A DNA stretch of 64,000 nucleotides from an uncultured Nocardioides sp. GTDB taxonomy: Bacteria > Actinomycetota > Actinomycetes > Propionibacteriales > Nocardioidaceae. Of the stretch, positions 28,328 to 37,666 are shown piece after piece. The translations under genes and the position numbers were made by a program. The notes below the pieces were generated by a model. It made no database searches. It worked only from the letters and a program-made list of their open reading frames with translations, and was not told the origin of the DNA. The stretch is from positions 23,598 to 87,597 of the forward strand of contig CADCUM010000079.1 of assembly GCA_902805885.1 (NCBI GenBank), written 5' to 3'. How positions within the stretch are numbered: position 1 is the stretch's first letter; each line of letters starts with the position of its first letter.

Positions 28328-28870
28328 GTGGAAGGCATCGAGCTCCTGGTGGGCCGGATCGGCAAGCCGCACGGCATCAAGGGCGAGGTGACGATCGACG
28401 TCCGCACCGACGAGCCGGACCTGCGCTTCGCGCCGGGCGCCACGCTGCGGGCGGAGCCACCGGAAGGCGTCCGGGGGCCTGCGGCCCTCACGGTCGTCCG
28501 CTCCCGGTGGCACCAGAGGTTCCTCCTGGTCACCTTCGACGAGGTCGCGGACCGCAACGACGCCGAGGCGCTCCGCGGCACCCTTCTCCACACGACGATC
28601 CCGGCGGACGCCACCCCCGAGGACCCCGATGAGTACTACGACCACCAGCTCGTCGGCCTCCGCGCCGAGGACACCGACGGCACGCCGCTCGGCGAGGTCG
28701 TGGGGGTGCTCCACGGAGCCGCCCAGGACCTGCTGACCGTGCGCACGCCCGACGGGCGCGACGCCCTCGTCCCCTTCGTCGCCGCGCTCGTCCCGGAGGT
28801 CGACCTGGCCGGGCGGCGCGTGGTGGTGGCGGACCGTCCCGGCCTCGTCGCGCCCCACCCCGAGGACTGA
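28328..28870 (+). CDS. rimM: Ribosome maturation factor RimM
   Basis: 30S maturation factor that binds S19 and helps assemble the 16S head domain, 180 residues. The N-terminal beta-barrel reads [20 protein letters not shown]. The C-terminal PRC-barrel has [13 protein letters not shown] and [24 protein letters not shown] (28315-28320) ends 7 nt before GTG 28328, so rimM has its own promoter and a leaderless mRNA despite belonging to the rpsP neighbourhood. trmD follows after 4 nt. Confidence 0.95.
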   Translation: MEGIELLVGRIGKPHGIKGEVTIDVRTDEPDLRFAPGATLRAEPPEGVRGPAALTVVRSRWHQRFLLVTFDEVADRNDAEALRGTLLHTTIPADATPEDPDEYYDHQLVGLRAEDTDGTPLGEVVGVLHGAAQDLLTVRTPDGRDALVPFVAALVPEVDLAGRRVVVADRPGLVAPHPED

Positions 28871-28874
28871 GCCC

Positions 28875-30053
28875 GTGCGCATCGACGTCGTGACGATCTT
28901 CCCCGACTACCTCGCCCCGCTCGACCTGAGCCTGCCGGGCAAGGCGCGCGAGAAGGGCCTGCTCGACCTGCGCGTCCACGACCTCCGCCGCTGGACCCAC
29001 GACCGGCACCACACCGTCGACGACTCGCCGTACGGCGGCGGCGCCGGGATGGTCATGAAGCCCGCGCCCTGGGGCGACGCGCTGGACGCGGTCGCCGGCG
29101 AGGGCACGATCGTCTTCCCCACGCCCAGCGGCGAGCCGTTCACCCAGGCGTTGGCGGCCGAGCTGGCGACGCGGGAGCACCTGGTGCTGGCCTGCGGTCG
29201 CTACGAGGGCATCGACCAGCGGGTCGTGGAGCACGCCGCCGCCCGGGGCGAGGTCCGGGAGGTCTCCCTGGGCGACTACGTCCTCAACGGCGGCGAGGTC
29301 GCGGCACTGGCGATCATCGAGGCCGTCGTCCGCCTGCTGCCGGGCTTCATGGGCAACGCCGAGTCCCTGGTGGAGGAGTCCCACGAGGACGGGCTGCTGG
29401 AGTACCCCGTCTACACCAAGCCCGCCTCGTGGCGCGGGCTCGAGGTGCCCGACGTGCTCCTGTCCGGGGACCACGGCCGCATCGCCGCCTGGCGCCACGA
29501 GCAGCGCGTCCTGCGGACCGCCCGTCGTCGCCCCGACCTCCTCGCCCCGAGCGCGGCCGCCGGCGCCCTCGCCGACCTCGACGTCCGGCCGGCCGTCCTC
29601 GCCGACGCCGGCGAGCTCTACACGCTGCAGCGGGCCTGCTGGCTCCAGGAGATGGAGGCCAACCCGGGGGTCGACATCCCCGCCCTGCAGGAGGGGCTCG
29701 ACGACGTACGTCGCTGGCTGGGGGAGTGGACCACCTTGGTGGTGCGCGAGCCCACGTCCGGTCGGCTGCTGGGGGCCGTCCGCGGACGCGTCGACACCCA
29801 CCACGACCCCGCCGGCGAGTGGGACATCGGCCGGGTCATGGTCGCCCCCGACCTCCAGGGCCGCGGGCTGGGGCGCGCGCTGCTCGAGCTGGTCGAGCAG
29901 GCAGCGCCGCCGGAGGTCACGACGTACGTCCTCTTCACCGGGGCGGGCTCGGTCGACAACCTGCGGATGTACAAGAAGGCCGGCTACCGGCTGCGGACCG
30001 ACCGACGCGCTCCGGCGGGGGCGGTCGTGCTCACCAAGCGGATTTCCCGCTGA
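28875..30053 (+). CDS. trmD: tRNA (guanine-N1)-methyltransferase TrmD fused to a GNAT domain
   Basis: Residues ~1-230 are TrmD, which makes m1G37 in tRNA. The trefoil-knot motifs are intact: [25 protein letters not shown] and [22 protein letters not shown]. Residues ~238-392 are a complete GNAT domain ([55 protein letters not shown]) in the same frame. At 392 residues the protein is about 150 longer than E. coli TrmD (255). There is no stop or start between the domains. The acetyl acceptor is unknown. The gene lies between rimM and rplS as in most bacteria. Confidence 0.94.
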   Translation: MRIDVVTIFPDYLAPLDLSLPGKAREKGLLDLRVHDLRRWTHDRHHTVDDSPYGGGAGMVMKPAPWGDALDAVAGEGTIVFPTPSGEPFTQALAAELATREHLVLACGRYEGIDQRVVEHAAARGEVREVSLGDYVLNGGEVAALAIIEAVVRLLPGFMGNAESLVEESHEDGLLEYPVYTKPASWRGLEVPDVLLSGDHGRIAAWRHEQRVLRTARRRPDLLAPSAAAGALADLDVRPAVLADAGELYTLQRACWLQEMEANPGVDIPALQEGLDDVRRWLGEWTTLVVREPTSGRLLGAVRGRVDTHHDPAGEWDIGRVMVAPDLQGRGLGRALLELVEQAAPPEVTTYVLFTGAGSVDNLRMYKKAGYRLRTDRRAPAGAVVLTKRISR

Positions 30054-30249
30054 CCCGTCCGCTCTGGCAGACTCGTCCCTCGGTCCGCTCGTGGCCAGGG
30101 TCGCCCGGAGGACGCACGCCGGGGTCCCGCCGTACCGCACCTGCCACAGGGGGCGCACCGGCTCGGCCACCGCGAGGCGCGACCACGCACCACCCCGGAA
30201 CGACACCACTTCTACCGCGGCTGACCTGTGGCACCCGCGAGGAGCACAC
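30054..30249 (+). other. rplS leader region
   Basis: 196 nt between trmD and rplS. It contains TCTGGCAGACTC, similar to the rpsP -10 region, so rplS probably has its own promoter and a leader of about 170 nt that could carry an L19-responsive structure. No ORF. Confidence 0.4.
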
Positions 30250-30603
30250 ATGAGCAACAACGTCATCGCCGACATCGGCAACGCCGTCAAGCGTGAGGAC
30301 GTCCCGGCCTTCCGCGCCGGCGACACCATCAAGGTCCACGTCAAGGTCATCGAGGGCAGCCGTTCGCGCGTCCAGGTGTTCCAGGGCGTCGTCATCCGCA
30401 TCCACGGGTCCGGCGTCGGCCGCACCTTCACCGTCCGCAAGGTCTCCTTCGGTGTCGGCGTCGAGCGCACCTTCCCGCTGAACTCCCCGATCTTCGAGAA
30501 GATCGAGGTCGTGACCCGCGGCGACGTGCGGCGCGCGAAGCTCTACTACCTGCGCAACCTGCGCGGCAAGGCCGCCAAGATCAAGGAGCGCCGCGAGGCC
30601 TGA
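30250..30603 (+). CDS. rplS: 50S ribosomal protein L19
   Basis: Protein at the 30S-50S interface, 117 residues. Conserved segments [38 protein letters not shown] and the end [18 protein letters not shown]-like sequence (here [19 protein letters not shown]) identify it. ATG 30250 follows GAGGAGCACAC. Ends the ribosomal part of the trmD region; lepB has its own -10. Confidence 0.97.
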   Translation: MSNNVIADIGNAVKREDVPAFRAGDTIKVHVKVIEGSRSRVQVFQGVVIRIHGSGVGRTFTVRKVSFGVGVERTFPLNSPIFEKIEVVTRGDVRRAKLYYLRNLRGKAAKIKERREA

Positions 30604-30640
30604 GTCGGTCCCCGACCGGTCTCTGGCTAGGCTCCTGCGC

Positions 30641-31441
30641 GTGACTTCACACGACCGCGGCTCCACGTCCATCACAGGTGGCGAGGAGTCGCGGTCGTCG
30701 TCCGTCCCGGACCCGCAGCCGCGCAAGCGCAAGCACCTGCCGCTCTGGCAGGAGACGCTGCTGCTGCTCACCGTGGCCCTCGTCCTCGCCGTCGTCATCA
30801 AGACGTTCTTCGTGCAGGCCTTCTACATCCCGTCGGCGTCGATGGAGCCGGGGCTGGTCCTCAACGACCGCATCCTCATCCAGAAGATGTCCTACTGGGG
30901 TGACGGGGAGCCCGAGCGTGGCGACGTGGTGGTGTTCAAGGACCCCGGCGGGTGGCTCGGCGCCGACGCCTCCGCCCCGCCCAACGCCATGGCCAAGGTG
31001 CTCGCCAAGGTCGGTCTCTACCCCGCCGGCGGGCACCTCGTGAAGCGCGTCGTCGGGGTGGCCGGCGACACCATCGAGTGCTGCGACGCCAAGGGCCGGA
31101 TCCTCATCAACGGCGAGCCCGTCGAGGGCCGGGCCTTCCTCAAGAGGGGCGCTCCCTGCGACGGGCCGATGACCTACCAGGACGGCTGCCGCAAGAGCTG
31201 GGAGGCCGGGCCGATCCCGCAGGGCCACCTCTTCGTGATGGGCGACAACCGGGCCAACTCCTCGGACTCCTCGGCCCGCCTCTGCAAGCCCGACGTGGAG
31301 ACCGACTGCGTCGAGGGCAAGGAGTTCGTGCCCGTCGACCTCGTCGTCGGCAAGGTGTTCGTGCTCCTCTGGCCGGCCGACCGCTTCTCCTGGCTCGACC
31401 GTCCGGACACGTTCGAGGACGTCCCCGCCCCCGAGTCGTGA
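30641..31441 (+). CDS. lepB: Signal peptidase I
   Basis: Membrane serine protease that removes signal peptides from Sec-exported proteins. After a ~35-residue cytoplasmic tail comes one transmembrane helix (ETLLLLTVALVLAVVIKTFF). The catalytic Ser67 is in YIPSASMEPG, the general-base Lys in HLVKRVVGVAGD, and box E is FVMGDNRANSSDS. The 266-residue length is normal. TAGGCT ends 7 nt before GTG 30641 (leaderless). Only one lepB is visible here; rnhB follows after 7 nt. Confidence 0.97.
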   Translation: MTSHDRGSTSITGGEESRSSSVPDPQPRKRKHLPLWQETLLLLTVALVLAVVIKTFFVQAFYIPSASMEPGLVLNDRILIQKMSYWGDGEPERGDVVVFKDPGGWLGADASAPPNAMAKVLAKVGLYPAGGHLVKRVVGVAGDTIECCDAKGRILINGEPVEGRAFLKRGAPCDGPMTYQDGCRKSWEAGPIPQGHLFVMGDNRANSSDSSARLCKPDVETDCVEGKEFVPVDLVVGKVFVLLWPADRFSWLDRPDTFEDVPAPES

Positions 31442-31448
31442 GCCGGCG

Positions 31449-32240
31449 ATGACCCACCTGCCGCCCGGTGTGACCGTCCGACGCGACGCGGGGCTCTACG
31501 GCTACGAGCGCGCCCTCCGGCGCGTCGGGCTGGACCCCGTCGCGGGTGTCGACGAGGCGGGCCGCGGGGCCTGCGCCGGACCCCTGGTCGCCGGCGCCGT
31601 CGTGCTGCCCCCCGGCCGCGCCGGCATCGTGCCAGGTCTCGCCGACAGCAAGCTCCTGACGGAGGCCGCGCGCGAGCGGGTCTACGCGCAGGTCCTGCGT
31701 CGCGCGCTGGCCTGGTCGGTGGTGGTCGTGAGCCACGACGAGTGCGACCGGCTCGGCATGCACGTGGCGAACGTCGAGGCGCTGCGCCGGGCGGTGGCCC
31801 GGCTCGAGGTGCGACCGTCGTACGTCCTCACCGACGGCTTCCCGGTCGACGGCCTCGAGGTGCCCGGCCTGGCGGTGTGGAAGGGCGACCGCGTCGCGGC
31901 GTGCATCGCGGCCGCGTCGGTCGTCGCCAAGGTCACCCGCGACCGGATCATGACCGAGCTCGACGGTGACTGGCCGGCGTACGAGTTCGCGGTGCACAAG
32001 GGGTACATCACGGAGGCGCACTCGGCCGCGCTGCAGCGGCACGGCCCCTCGCCGGTGCACCGGATGCGCTTCGTCAACGTCCGGCGCGCCGCCGGTCTGG
32101 AGCCGACCACTAGTGTCGGACCGGGGGCGGGAGACGCTGCCGGAGACATGATCGGAGACATGGCCGAAGACGTGGCCGGAGACATGACCGGAGATGTGGT
32201 CGGAGACATGGCGGGACCAGCCGCCGAGGAGGAAGCATGA
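31449..32240 (+). CDS. rnhB: Ribonuclease HII with a repeat-encoded C-terminal extension
   Basis: Cleaves RNA in RNA-DNA hybrids and initiates removal of misincorporated ribonucleotides. Motifs: GVDEAGRGACAGPLVAGAVVL with the catalytic Asp-Glu, LADSKLLTEAARE and SVVAKVTRDRIM. The family core ends near RMRFVNVRR (about residue 216). A ~45-residue tail follows, made largely of GDMx tetrapeptides from a 12-bp tandem repeat; this tail is unlikely to matter for catalysis. The stop overlaps the DUF2469 ATG by 4 nt. Confidence 0.95.
   Translation: MTHLPPGVTVRRDAGLYGYERALRRVGLDPVAGVDEAGRGACAGPLVAGAVVLPPGRAGIVPGLADSKLLTEAARERVYAQVLRRALAWSVVVVSHDECDRLGMHVANVEALRRAVARLEVRPSYVLTDGFPVDGLEVPGLAVWKGDRVAACIAAASVVAKVTRDRIMTELDGDWPAYEFAVHKGYITEAHSAALQRHGPSPVHRMRFVNVRRAAGLEPTTSVGPGAGDAAGDMIGDMAEDVAGDMTGDVVGDMAGPAAEEEA
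32130..32213 (+). repeat. 12-bp tandem repeat, seven copies, inside rnhB
   Basis: Seven consecutive 12-mers on the theme GGAGACATGNNC encode GDAA-GDMI-GDMA-EDVA-GDMT-GDVV-GDMA. Because the unit is a multiple of 3, copy-number change keeps the frame. Confidence 0.9.
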
Positions 32241-32545
32241 GCGCCGAGGACCTCGAGAAGTACGAGACCGAGATGGAGCTCACCCTCTACCGGGAGTACC
32301 GCGACGTCGTCGGCATCTTCAAGTACGTCGTGGAGACCGACCGCCGCTTCTACCTGTGCAACCAGGTCGACGTGAAGGCCCGGGCCGAGAGCGGTGACGT
32401 CTTCTTCGAGGTGTCCATGACCGATGCCTGGGTGTGGGACATGTACCGTCCGGCCCGCTTCGCCAAGAACGTCAAGGTGCTGACCTTCAAGGACGTCAAC
32501 GTCGAGGAGCTCGCGCCGCAGGAGATCGATCCTCCCAAGGACTGA
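32237..32545 (+). CDS. DUF2469 domain protein
   Basis: 102-residue actinobacterial protein of unknown function. The signature MSAEDLEKYETEMELTLYRE, YVVETDRRFYLCNQVDV and WVWDMYRPARFAKNVKV is highly conserved in the DUF2469 family, which is found next to rnhB throughout the phylum. No catalytic motif, helix or signal peptide. GAGGAGGAAGC gives a strong ribosome-binding site, and the ATG overlaps the rnhB stop. The family context suggests a role tied to nucleic-acid or envelope maintenance, but this is unproven. Confidence 0.93.
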   Translation: MSAEDLEKYETEMELTLYREYRDVVGIFKYVVETDRRFYLCNQVDVKARAESGDVFFEVSMTDAWVWDMYRPARFAKNVKVLTFKDVNVEELAPQEIDPPKD

Positions 32546-32687
32546 GCGCTGGGACCGGGCGGTTCCGAGCCAGCCGGCGTCCACAGACGCGCTGCGCGCC
32601 GGGTTCTCCACAACCGCCGGGCCGGCAGCGCGCCGGACGTCGGCCCTCCCGGGTCTGCTGGTGCCTCCACCGACCCGGAGGCCACCC

Positions 32688-33149
32688 ATGACCCCCTCGC
32701 CATCGTCCAGCCCATCCGCCACGCCCGCTGCGGGCCCCTCCTCGCCGTCCGCCTCGGCGGGGGGCCCGGCGGCCCTGACCCTCTCGCCGGCCGCCGAGCA
32801 CAAGCGCCGCCTCGGCGCCTGGGGGGAGACCGTCGCGGCCCGCCACCTCTCCCGGCAGGGCATGATCCTGCTCGACCGCAACTGGCGCTGCGAGGCGGGC
32901 GAGATCGACCTCGTGCTCCGCGACGGACGCGTCCTGGTCGTGTGCGAGGTCAAGACCCGGCGCACGGACGCCTTCGGACCGCCGGTCGCCGCCGTCGACG
33001 CGGTGAAGGTCGCCCGGCTCAGGAGGCTGGCGGCCCGCTGGCTGCATGCCCACCAGGCGCAGCCCGACGACGTCCGGATCGACGTGGTCGGCGTGCTGGC
33101 GCCCCACGACGGCGAGGTCGAGGTCGAGCACGTCGTGGGCGTCGGCTGA
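32688..33149 (+). CDS. yraN: YraN family (UPF0102) endonuclease-like protein
   Basis: 153-residue protein. After a disordered Ser/Pro-rich N-terminus (~45 residues), the restriction-endonuclease-like core begins HKRRLGAWGETVAARHL and continues NWRCEAGEIDLVLRD with VVCEVKTRR, giving the G-E...D...E-x-K nuclease pattern. YraN proteins are proposed to act on recombination or competence DNA. ATG 32688 has GGAGG upstream and is chosen over 32661. It overlaps comM by one base (TGATG). The 140-nt gap before it holds no gene. Confidence 0.9.
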   Translation: MTPSPSSSPSATPAAGPSSPSASAGGPAALTLSPAAEHKRRLGAWGETVAARHLSRQGMILLDRNWRCEAGEIDLVLRDGRVLVVCEVKTRRTDAFGPPVAAVDAVKVARLRRLAARWLHAHQAQPDDVRIDVVGVLAPHDGEVEVEHVVGVG

Positions 33150-34753
33150 TGGGGTTCGCGACCGCCCACACCATCGTGCTGCGCGGCGCGGAGGGCCACC
33201 TGGTCGACGTGCAGGTCGACGTGTCCCCGGGGATGGTGAGCACCACCCTGGTGGGACGTGCCGACAAGGGGATCAGCGAGGCGCGCGACCGGGTGCGCAT
33301 GGCGATCAACAACGACGGCGGCCGGTGGCCCGCGACCAAGCGGGTCACGATCCTGCTCGCTCCCGCCGACCTGCCCAAGGCGGGGACCCACCTCGACCTG
33401 GCGATCGCCGTCGCGGTGCGAGCCGCCGACCGCGACGACGAGGACCTCACTCCCGCCATGCTCGAGGGGAGCGTGTTCATCGGCGAGCTGAGCCTGTCCG
33501 GGGGGCTGCGGCCGGTCACGGGCATCCTGCCGATGGTGATGACCGCGTCGAGCCGCGGCGTGCGCCGCGTCTTCGTCCCCGAGTCCCAGGCGCACGAGGC
33601 AGCCCTCGTGCCGGGGATGGCCGTCTTCGGGATGCGCTCGCTGGCCCAGGTGGTCGCGGAGCTGCGGGGAGTCGAGGTGCCGGAGGCGCCGCCGGTCGTC
33701 CCACCGTCGATGAGCCGGATGCTGTCGTGGCGGGGCGAGGACCGGCTCGCCGACCTCGACCTGGCCGACCTGGACGGCATGCACGAGGCGCGCTACGCGG
33801 TCGAGGTGGCAGCGGCCGGCGGCCACCCCATCATGCTGATGGGGCCGCGCGGGGCCGGCAAGACGTCGCTCGCGGAGCGGATCCCGACCCTGTTGCCCGA
33901 GCTGAGCACCGAGCAGGCCCTGGAGGTGACCGCGCTCCACTCCCTGGCAGGCGCGCTCGACCGGGAGGCAGGGCTCGTCCGGAGGCCGCCGTGGCTCGCT
34001 CCCCACCACAGCGCGTCGGCGGCGAGCGTGCTGGGCGGGGGCACGGGCCGGGTCCGGCCCGGACAGGTCAGCCTGGCCCACCACGGCGTGCTGTTCCTCG
34101 ACGAGTTCCCCCACTTCCGCCGCGACGTCGTGGAGTCCCTCCGTGAGCCGCTGGAGTCCGCGGAGGTGACCCTGGCCCGTGGGGAGGAGGCCGCCACCTT
34201 CCCCGCACGCAGCCTGGTGGTGCTCGCCGCCAACCCGTGTCCCTGCGGCAACTACACCGGGCGCGGGCCGGCGGCCGAGCGCTGCGAGTGCGACGACCCC
34301 GCCCGCCGTCACTACCGACGCAAGCTCTCCGGACCGATCGTCGACCGCGTGGACATCTGGGTGGAGCTCTCCGCGCTGGCCGTCCACGCGCGCGACCCGT
34401 TGTCGCCGCCGGAGACCTCGGAGACGGTGCGCCGGCGGGTCGTGGCTGCGCGCGGAGCCCAGGCACGCCGCTACGACGGGTGCGCGTGGCAGCTCAACTC
34501 GGCGGTGCCGGGGCCGGCCCTGGTGAGCCGGTGGCCGCTGCACAGGGACGCCCAGCGCCTCGTGGAGGACGAGCTGGCCTCGGGACGCCTCACCCGGCGC
34601 GGGATGACCCGCGTCCAACGGCTGGCCTGGACGGTCGCGGACCTCGCGGGGGTCGACCGGCCGGGGGTCGAGGAGGCCGGGACCGCACTGATCCTCCGCT
34701 CGACCGACGCCACGCGAAGCCTGTCCGCCGCCGTGACCAGGCGAGCCTCGTGA
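33149..34753 (+). CDS. comM: ComM/YifB family Mg-chelatase-like AAA ATPase
   Basis: Hexameric helicase-like ATPase of 534 residues that promotes branch migration in natural transformation in Gram-negatives. The N-terminal domain is Lon-protease-like (VSTTLVGRADKGISEARDRV). The AAA domain has Walker A LMGPRGAGKTSLAER and Walker B GVLFLDEFPHF. A zinc-finger-like loop CPCGNYTGRGPAAERCEC follows. ATG 33149 overlaps the yraN stop and its own stop overlaps the dprA GTG. Transformation in this organism is not shown by the sequence. Confidence 0.95.
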   Translation: MGFATAHTIVLRGAEGHLVDVQVDVSPGMVSTTLVGRADKGISEARDRVRMAINNDGGRWPATKRVTILLAPADLPKAGTHLDLAIAVAVRAADRDDEDLTPAMLEGSVFIGELSLSGGLRPVTGILPMVMTASSRGVRRVFVPESQAHEAALVPGMAVFGMRSLAQVVAELRGVEVPEAPPVVPPSMSRMLSWRGEDRLADLDLADLDGMHEARYAVEVAAAGGHPIMLMGPRGAGKTSLAERIPTLLPELSTEQALEVTALHSLAGALDREAGLVRRPPWLAPHHSASAASVLGGGTGRVRPGQVSLAHHGVLFLDEFPHFRRDVVESLREPLESAEVTLARGEEAATFPARSLVVLAANPCPCGNYTGRGPAAERCECDDPARRHYRRKLSGPIVDRVDIWVELSALAVHARDPLSPPETSETVRRRVVAARGAQARRYDGCAWQLNSAVPGPALVSRWPLHRDAQRLVEDELASGRLTRRGMTRVQRLAWTVADLAGVDRPGVEEAGTALILRSTDATRSLSAAVTRRAS

Positions 34754-35886
34754 CCGCGCCCGACGAGACGGAGCGCCTGGCGCGGGTCGCGCTCAGCCGT
34801 GCGAGCGAGCCGGGAGACCTCACGACGGCGTCGCTCGTCGCCCAGCTGGGTCCCGTCGGCGCCGTGCAGCGGCAGCTCGAGCCCAAGACCGACAGCCTGC
34901 TGCACGTCCGCCTGGCCGCGGTCGACCCGGAGGGGGAGCTCGAGCGCGCCGCCCGGGTGGGCATCCGCTTCGTCGCCCCCGGCGACGACGAGTGGCCCGT
35001 CCAGCTCGACGACCTCGAGGCGGGGGAGGTCGAGCACCTCGGGATGGGCCTGTTGCCGGTGGGCCTGTGGGTGCGAGGGCCGATGCCCCTGACGAGGTTG
35101 CGGGAGTCCGTGGCGGTCGTGGGGTCGCGGTCGGCGACCACCTACGGCTGCGACGTGGCCCGGTCCATCGCCGGCGGCGTCGTCCGCGCCGGGTTGCCCG
35201 TCGTGTCGGGAGCCGCGGTGGGGATCGACGACGCCGCCCACCGGGGCGCGCTGAGCGCCGGCGGGCCCACGGTCGCCGTGCTGGCCTGCGGTCCCGACCG
35301 GGCCTACCCGGTCCAGAACGCCGACGTCCTCCGACACCTGTGGTCGACCTCCGCGGTGGTGTCCGAGGCGCCGCCTGGCTCCGCGCCGACCCGTCCCCGG
35401 TTCCTGGCGCGCAACCGGCTCATCGCAGGGCTGACCAGGGGGACGGTCCTGGTGGAGGCCGCGGTCCGCAGCGGCGCGCTCAACACTGCGACGTGGGCCG
35501 AGCTGTTGAGCCGTCAGGTCATGGGGGTCCCCGGCCCGGTCGGCAGCGCCGCCTCGCAGGGGGTCCACGAGCGCATCCGCCTCGGCACGGCGACGCTCGT
35601 CTCCCATGCAGCCGAGGTCCTCGAGCTGGTCGGCGCCACCGGCGAGCACCTCGTCGAGGTGCCGCGCGCGCCGGAGCGGCCGCGCGACCGCCTGAGCGCG
35701 GTGGAGCAGCAGGTCCTGGAGCACGTCCCGGTCGTCAGCCCGGCGCGCATCGACTCGATCGCCGATGCAGCCAACGCCCATGTCCGCATCACCGACCCCA
35801 CGCTGCGCCGGCTCCGTGACCTCGGCTTCGTCGAGCTCCTCCCGGCCGGATGGCGACTGGCCCGCGAGCCCGGCAATGCGGTCTGA
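34750..35886 (+). CDS. dprA: DNA processing protein DprA
   Basis: Binds single-stranded DNA and loads RecA during transformation or recombination. The 378 residues contain the Rossmann-like core VAVVGSRSATTYG, VSGAAVGIDDAAHRGAL and FLARNRLIAGLTRGTVLVEA, then a C-terminal winged-helix domain (SAVEQQVLEHVPVV). GTG 34750 overlaps comM (GTGA), so yraN-comM-dprA is one coupled operon. The ORF-track start at 34237 lies inside comM and is rejected. Confidence 0.95.
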   Translation: MTAPDETERLARVALSRASEPGDLTTASLVAQLGPVGAVQRQLEPKTDSLLHVRLAAVDPEGELERAARVGIRFVAPGDDEWPVQLDDLEAGEVEHLGMGLLPVGLWVRGPMPLTRLRESVAVVGSRSATTYGCDVARSIAGGVVRAGLPVVSGAAVGIDDAAHRGALSAGGPTVAVLACGPDRAYPVQNADVLRHLWSTSAVVSEAPPGSAPTRPRFLARNRLIAGLTRGTVLVEAAVRSGALNTATWAELLSRQVMGVPGPVGSAASQGVHERIRLGTATLVSHAAEVLELVGATGEHLVEVPRAPERPRDRLSAVEQQVLEHVPVVSPARIDSIADAANAHVRITDPTLRRLRDLGFVELLPAGWRLAREPGNAV

Positions 35887-35915
35887 CGGCGACGGGCCGA
35901 CCTACGATCGGGGTC

Positions 35916-36881
35916 GTGACCGAGGCGCAGGCTCCAGAGCCGGCCGAGCCCGAGGCCGGCGACCCGGGGCTGCCGGAGCCGATGGTGCGGGTCCTCGGGG
36001 CGTACGAGCGCCACCTCGTCTCCGAGCGGGACCTCACCGGTCACACGGTCCGCGCCTACGTCGGCGACGTTGCAGGACTGCTCGAGCACGCCGCGCGGTC
36101 GGGCATGACCGAGGTCGGCGAGCTGGATCTCCGCACGCTCCGCAGCTGGCTGGCGCGACAGCAGACGACCGGCCGGAGCCGTACGACGATGGCGCGTCGG
36201 GCCACCGCGGCGCGGGTGTTCACCGCCTGGCTCGCCAGGACCGGTCAGGTGCCGACCGACCCCGGGGCCGCACTGGGCTCCCCGAAGAAGCACAAGACGC
36301 TCCCGGCCGTGCTGCGCGCCGACGAGGCGGAGGCGCTGATCCGCGCGGCCGCGGAGCTCGCCGACGACGGCAGCCCCGTGGGCCTGCGTGACGTGGCGAT
36401 GCTCGAGCTGCTCTACGCCACCGGCATCCGGGTCGGCGAGCTCGCCGGGCTCGACGTCGACGACGTCGACGCGGAACGGCGGGTCGTCCGCGTCCTCGGC
36501 AAGGGGCGCAAGGAGCGTTCGGTGCCCTACGGGACGCCCGCTGCGCGCGCCGTGGACCGCTGGCTCCGGCTCGGGCGGCCCGTCCTGCGGGCCGAGGGCG
36601 CCGGCCCGGCCCTCTTCGTCGGCGCCCGCGGCCGGCGCATCGACCAGCGGGTCGTCCGTGAGCTGGTGCACCGGCGGATCGCCGGCGTGCCGGGCGCCCC
36701 CGACATCGGTCCACACGGTCTCCGGCACACCGCGGCGACCCACCTTCTCGAAGGTGGCGCCGACCTCCGGTCGGTGCAGGAGATGCTCGGCCACGCGTCA
36801 CTGGCGACCACGCAGCTCTACACGCACGTCACGACCGACCGCCTGCGCCGCGCCTACCAGCAGGCACACCCCCGGGCCTGA
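35916..36881 (+). CDS. xerC: Tyrosine recombinase XerC
   Basis: Resolves chromosome dimers at dif with XerD. The 321 residues have an N-terminal SAM-like DNA-binding domain (YERHLVSERDLTGHTVRAYV) and a catalytic domain with Arg in YATGIRVGEL, Lys in GKGRKERSVP, HGLRHTAATHLL, HASLATTQLYTHV and the nucleophile Tyr. The ORF track starts at 35850. TACGAT (35903-35908) ends 7 nt before GTG 35916, giving a leaderless start that also matches family length. The adjacent M23 gene is convergent. Confidence 0.95.
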   Translation: MTEAQAPEPAEPEAGDPGLPEPMVRVLGAYERHLVSERDLTGHTVRAYVGDVAGLLEHAARSGMTEVGELDLRTLRSWLARQQTTGRSRTTMARRATAARVFTAWLARTGQVPTDPGAALGSPKKHKTLPAVLRADEAEALIRAAAELADDGSPVGLRDVAMLELLYATGIRVGELAGLDVDDVDAERRVVRVLGKGRKERSVPYGTPAARAVDRWLRLGRPVLRAEGAGPALFVGARGRRIDQRVVRELVHRRIAGVPGAPDIGPHGLRHTAATHLLEGGADLRSVQEMLGHASLATTQLYTHVTTDRLRRAYQQAHPRA

Positions 36882-36912
36882 ACCGGCGGACGGACCGACC
36901 ACGTCGCGGCGG

Positions 36913-37527
36913 TCACGGCAGGGCGTCGAGGGGCCGCAGGTGCAGCTCCAGGGGAGCAGCCCAGGACGCGAGGGGAGCCTTCCACGGACGGAACGTCGTC
37001 GTGGCCGGGACGTCGCGCCACAGGGGGAGGAGCCGGACGGGACCTCCGCCCACCAACGTCAACGGGTCGAGGTAGGTGTCGCCTCGTCGCAGCCCCCAGT
37101 GGAGGCACGCGGCCGGGAGGCAGTGGCCGTGGAGCACGGACAGCCGGCCGATCGGCTGGCCGCCCGAGACCGGGTCGCCGACCGCGACGGTGGCCACGAC
37201 CGGCTCGTACGTCGTGCGGCGGGCCCCGTGGACGACCGTGACGACGGGCTTGCCGGCGATCGACCCGGCGAAGGCGACCGTTCCCGGGAGGGCCGTGCGG
37301 ACCACCTGCCCGGCGTGGCCCGCGAGGTCCACGCCTCGGTGTCCCGCACCCCACGGATCGGCCGGCGGGTCGAACGCGCGGACGACCTCCGGCCGGGGGT
37401 CCAGCGGCCAATGACCTTCCACGCCCGCGCGCACGGGCTCCGGCGAGCGTCCGGGGGCCGTGAGGACGAGGACGAGAGGGGCGAGGACGTCGAGGTATCG
37501 CACCTCCCCAGCGTGCGCCGCCGGCAT
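36913..37527 (-). CDS. M23 family peptidase-like protein
   Basis: Exported LytM-type protein of 204 residues. The N-terminus ([16 protein letters not shown]) is a short signal peptide. The domain has [17 protein letters not shown] (H-x3-D zinc ligands) and [13 protein letters not shown] at the second-ligand site, where the usual H-x-H is reduced to one His, so activity is uncertain. Such small M23 proteins sit between xerC and rpsB in related actinobacteria. The start could also be the GTG at VRYLDV. It is divergent from rpsB. Confidence 0.85.
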   Translation of the reverse strand: MPAAHAGEVRYLDVLAPLVLVLTAPGRSPEPVRAGVEGHWPLDPRPEVVRAFDPPADPWGAGHRGVDLAGHAGQVVRTALPGTVAFAGSIAGKPVVTVVHGARRTTYEPVVATVAVGDPVSGGQPIGRLSVLHGHCLPAACLHWGLRRGDTYLDPLTLVGGGPVRLLPLWRDVPATTTFRPWKAPLASWAAPLELHLRPLDALP

Positions 37528-37635
37528 GGGTCCCGGCTCGGGTACGGTCTGCTCCTGTGGACCGGCGCGATCCCCGCCGCTCCTGTGGACGTCTCCGGGC
37601 CCGTGTCGGGACGCCGGCTCGAGCCGCTGCAGCGA

Positions 37636-37666
37636 TTGGCCGGGCCGGCGAGCGGTGTCCTACGAT
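37636..37666 (+). promoter_or_regulatory. rpsB promoter
   Basis: TTGGCC and TACGAT with a 19-nt spacer give a leader of roughly 245 nt before rpsB. Confidence 0.5.

Noticed and set aside
32578-32612. DnaA-box-like TTCTCCACA and GTCCACAG before yraN
   Set aside because: Only one near-match to TTATCCACA with no cluster or A+T-rich unwinding element; not an origin.
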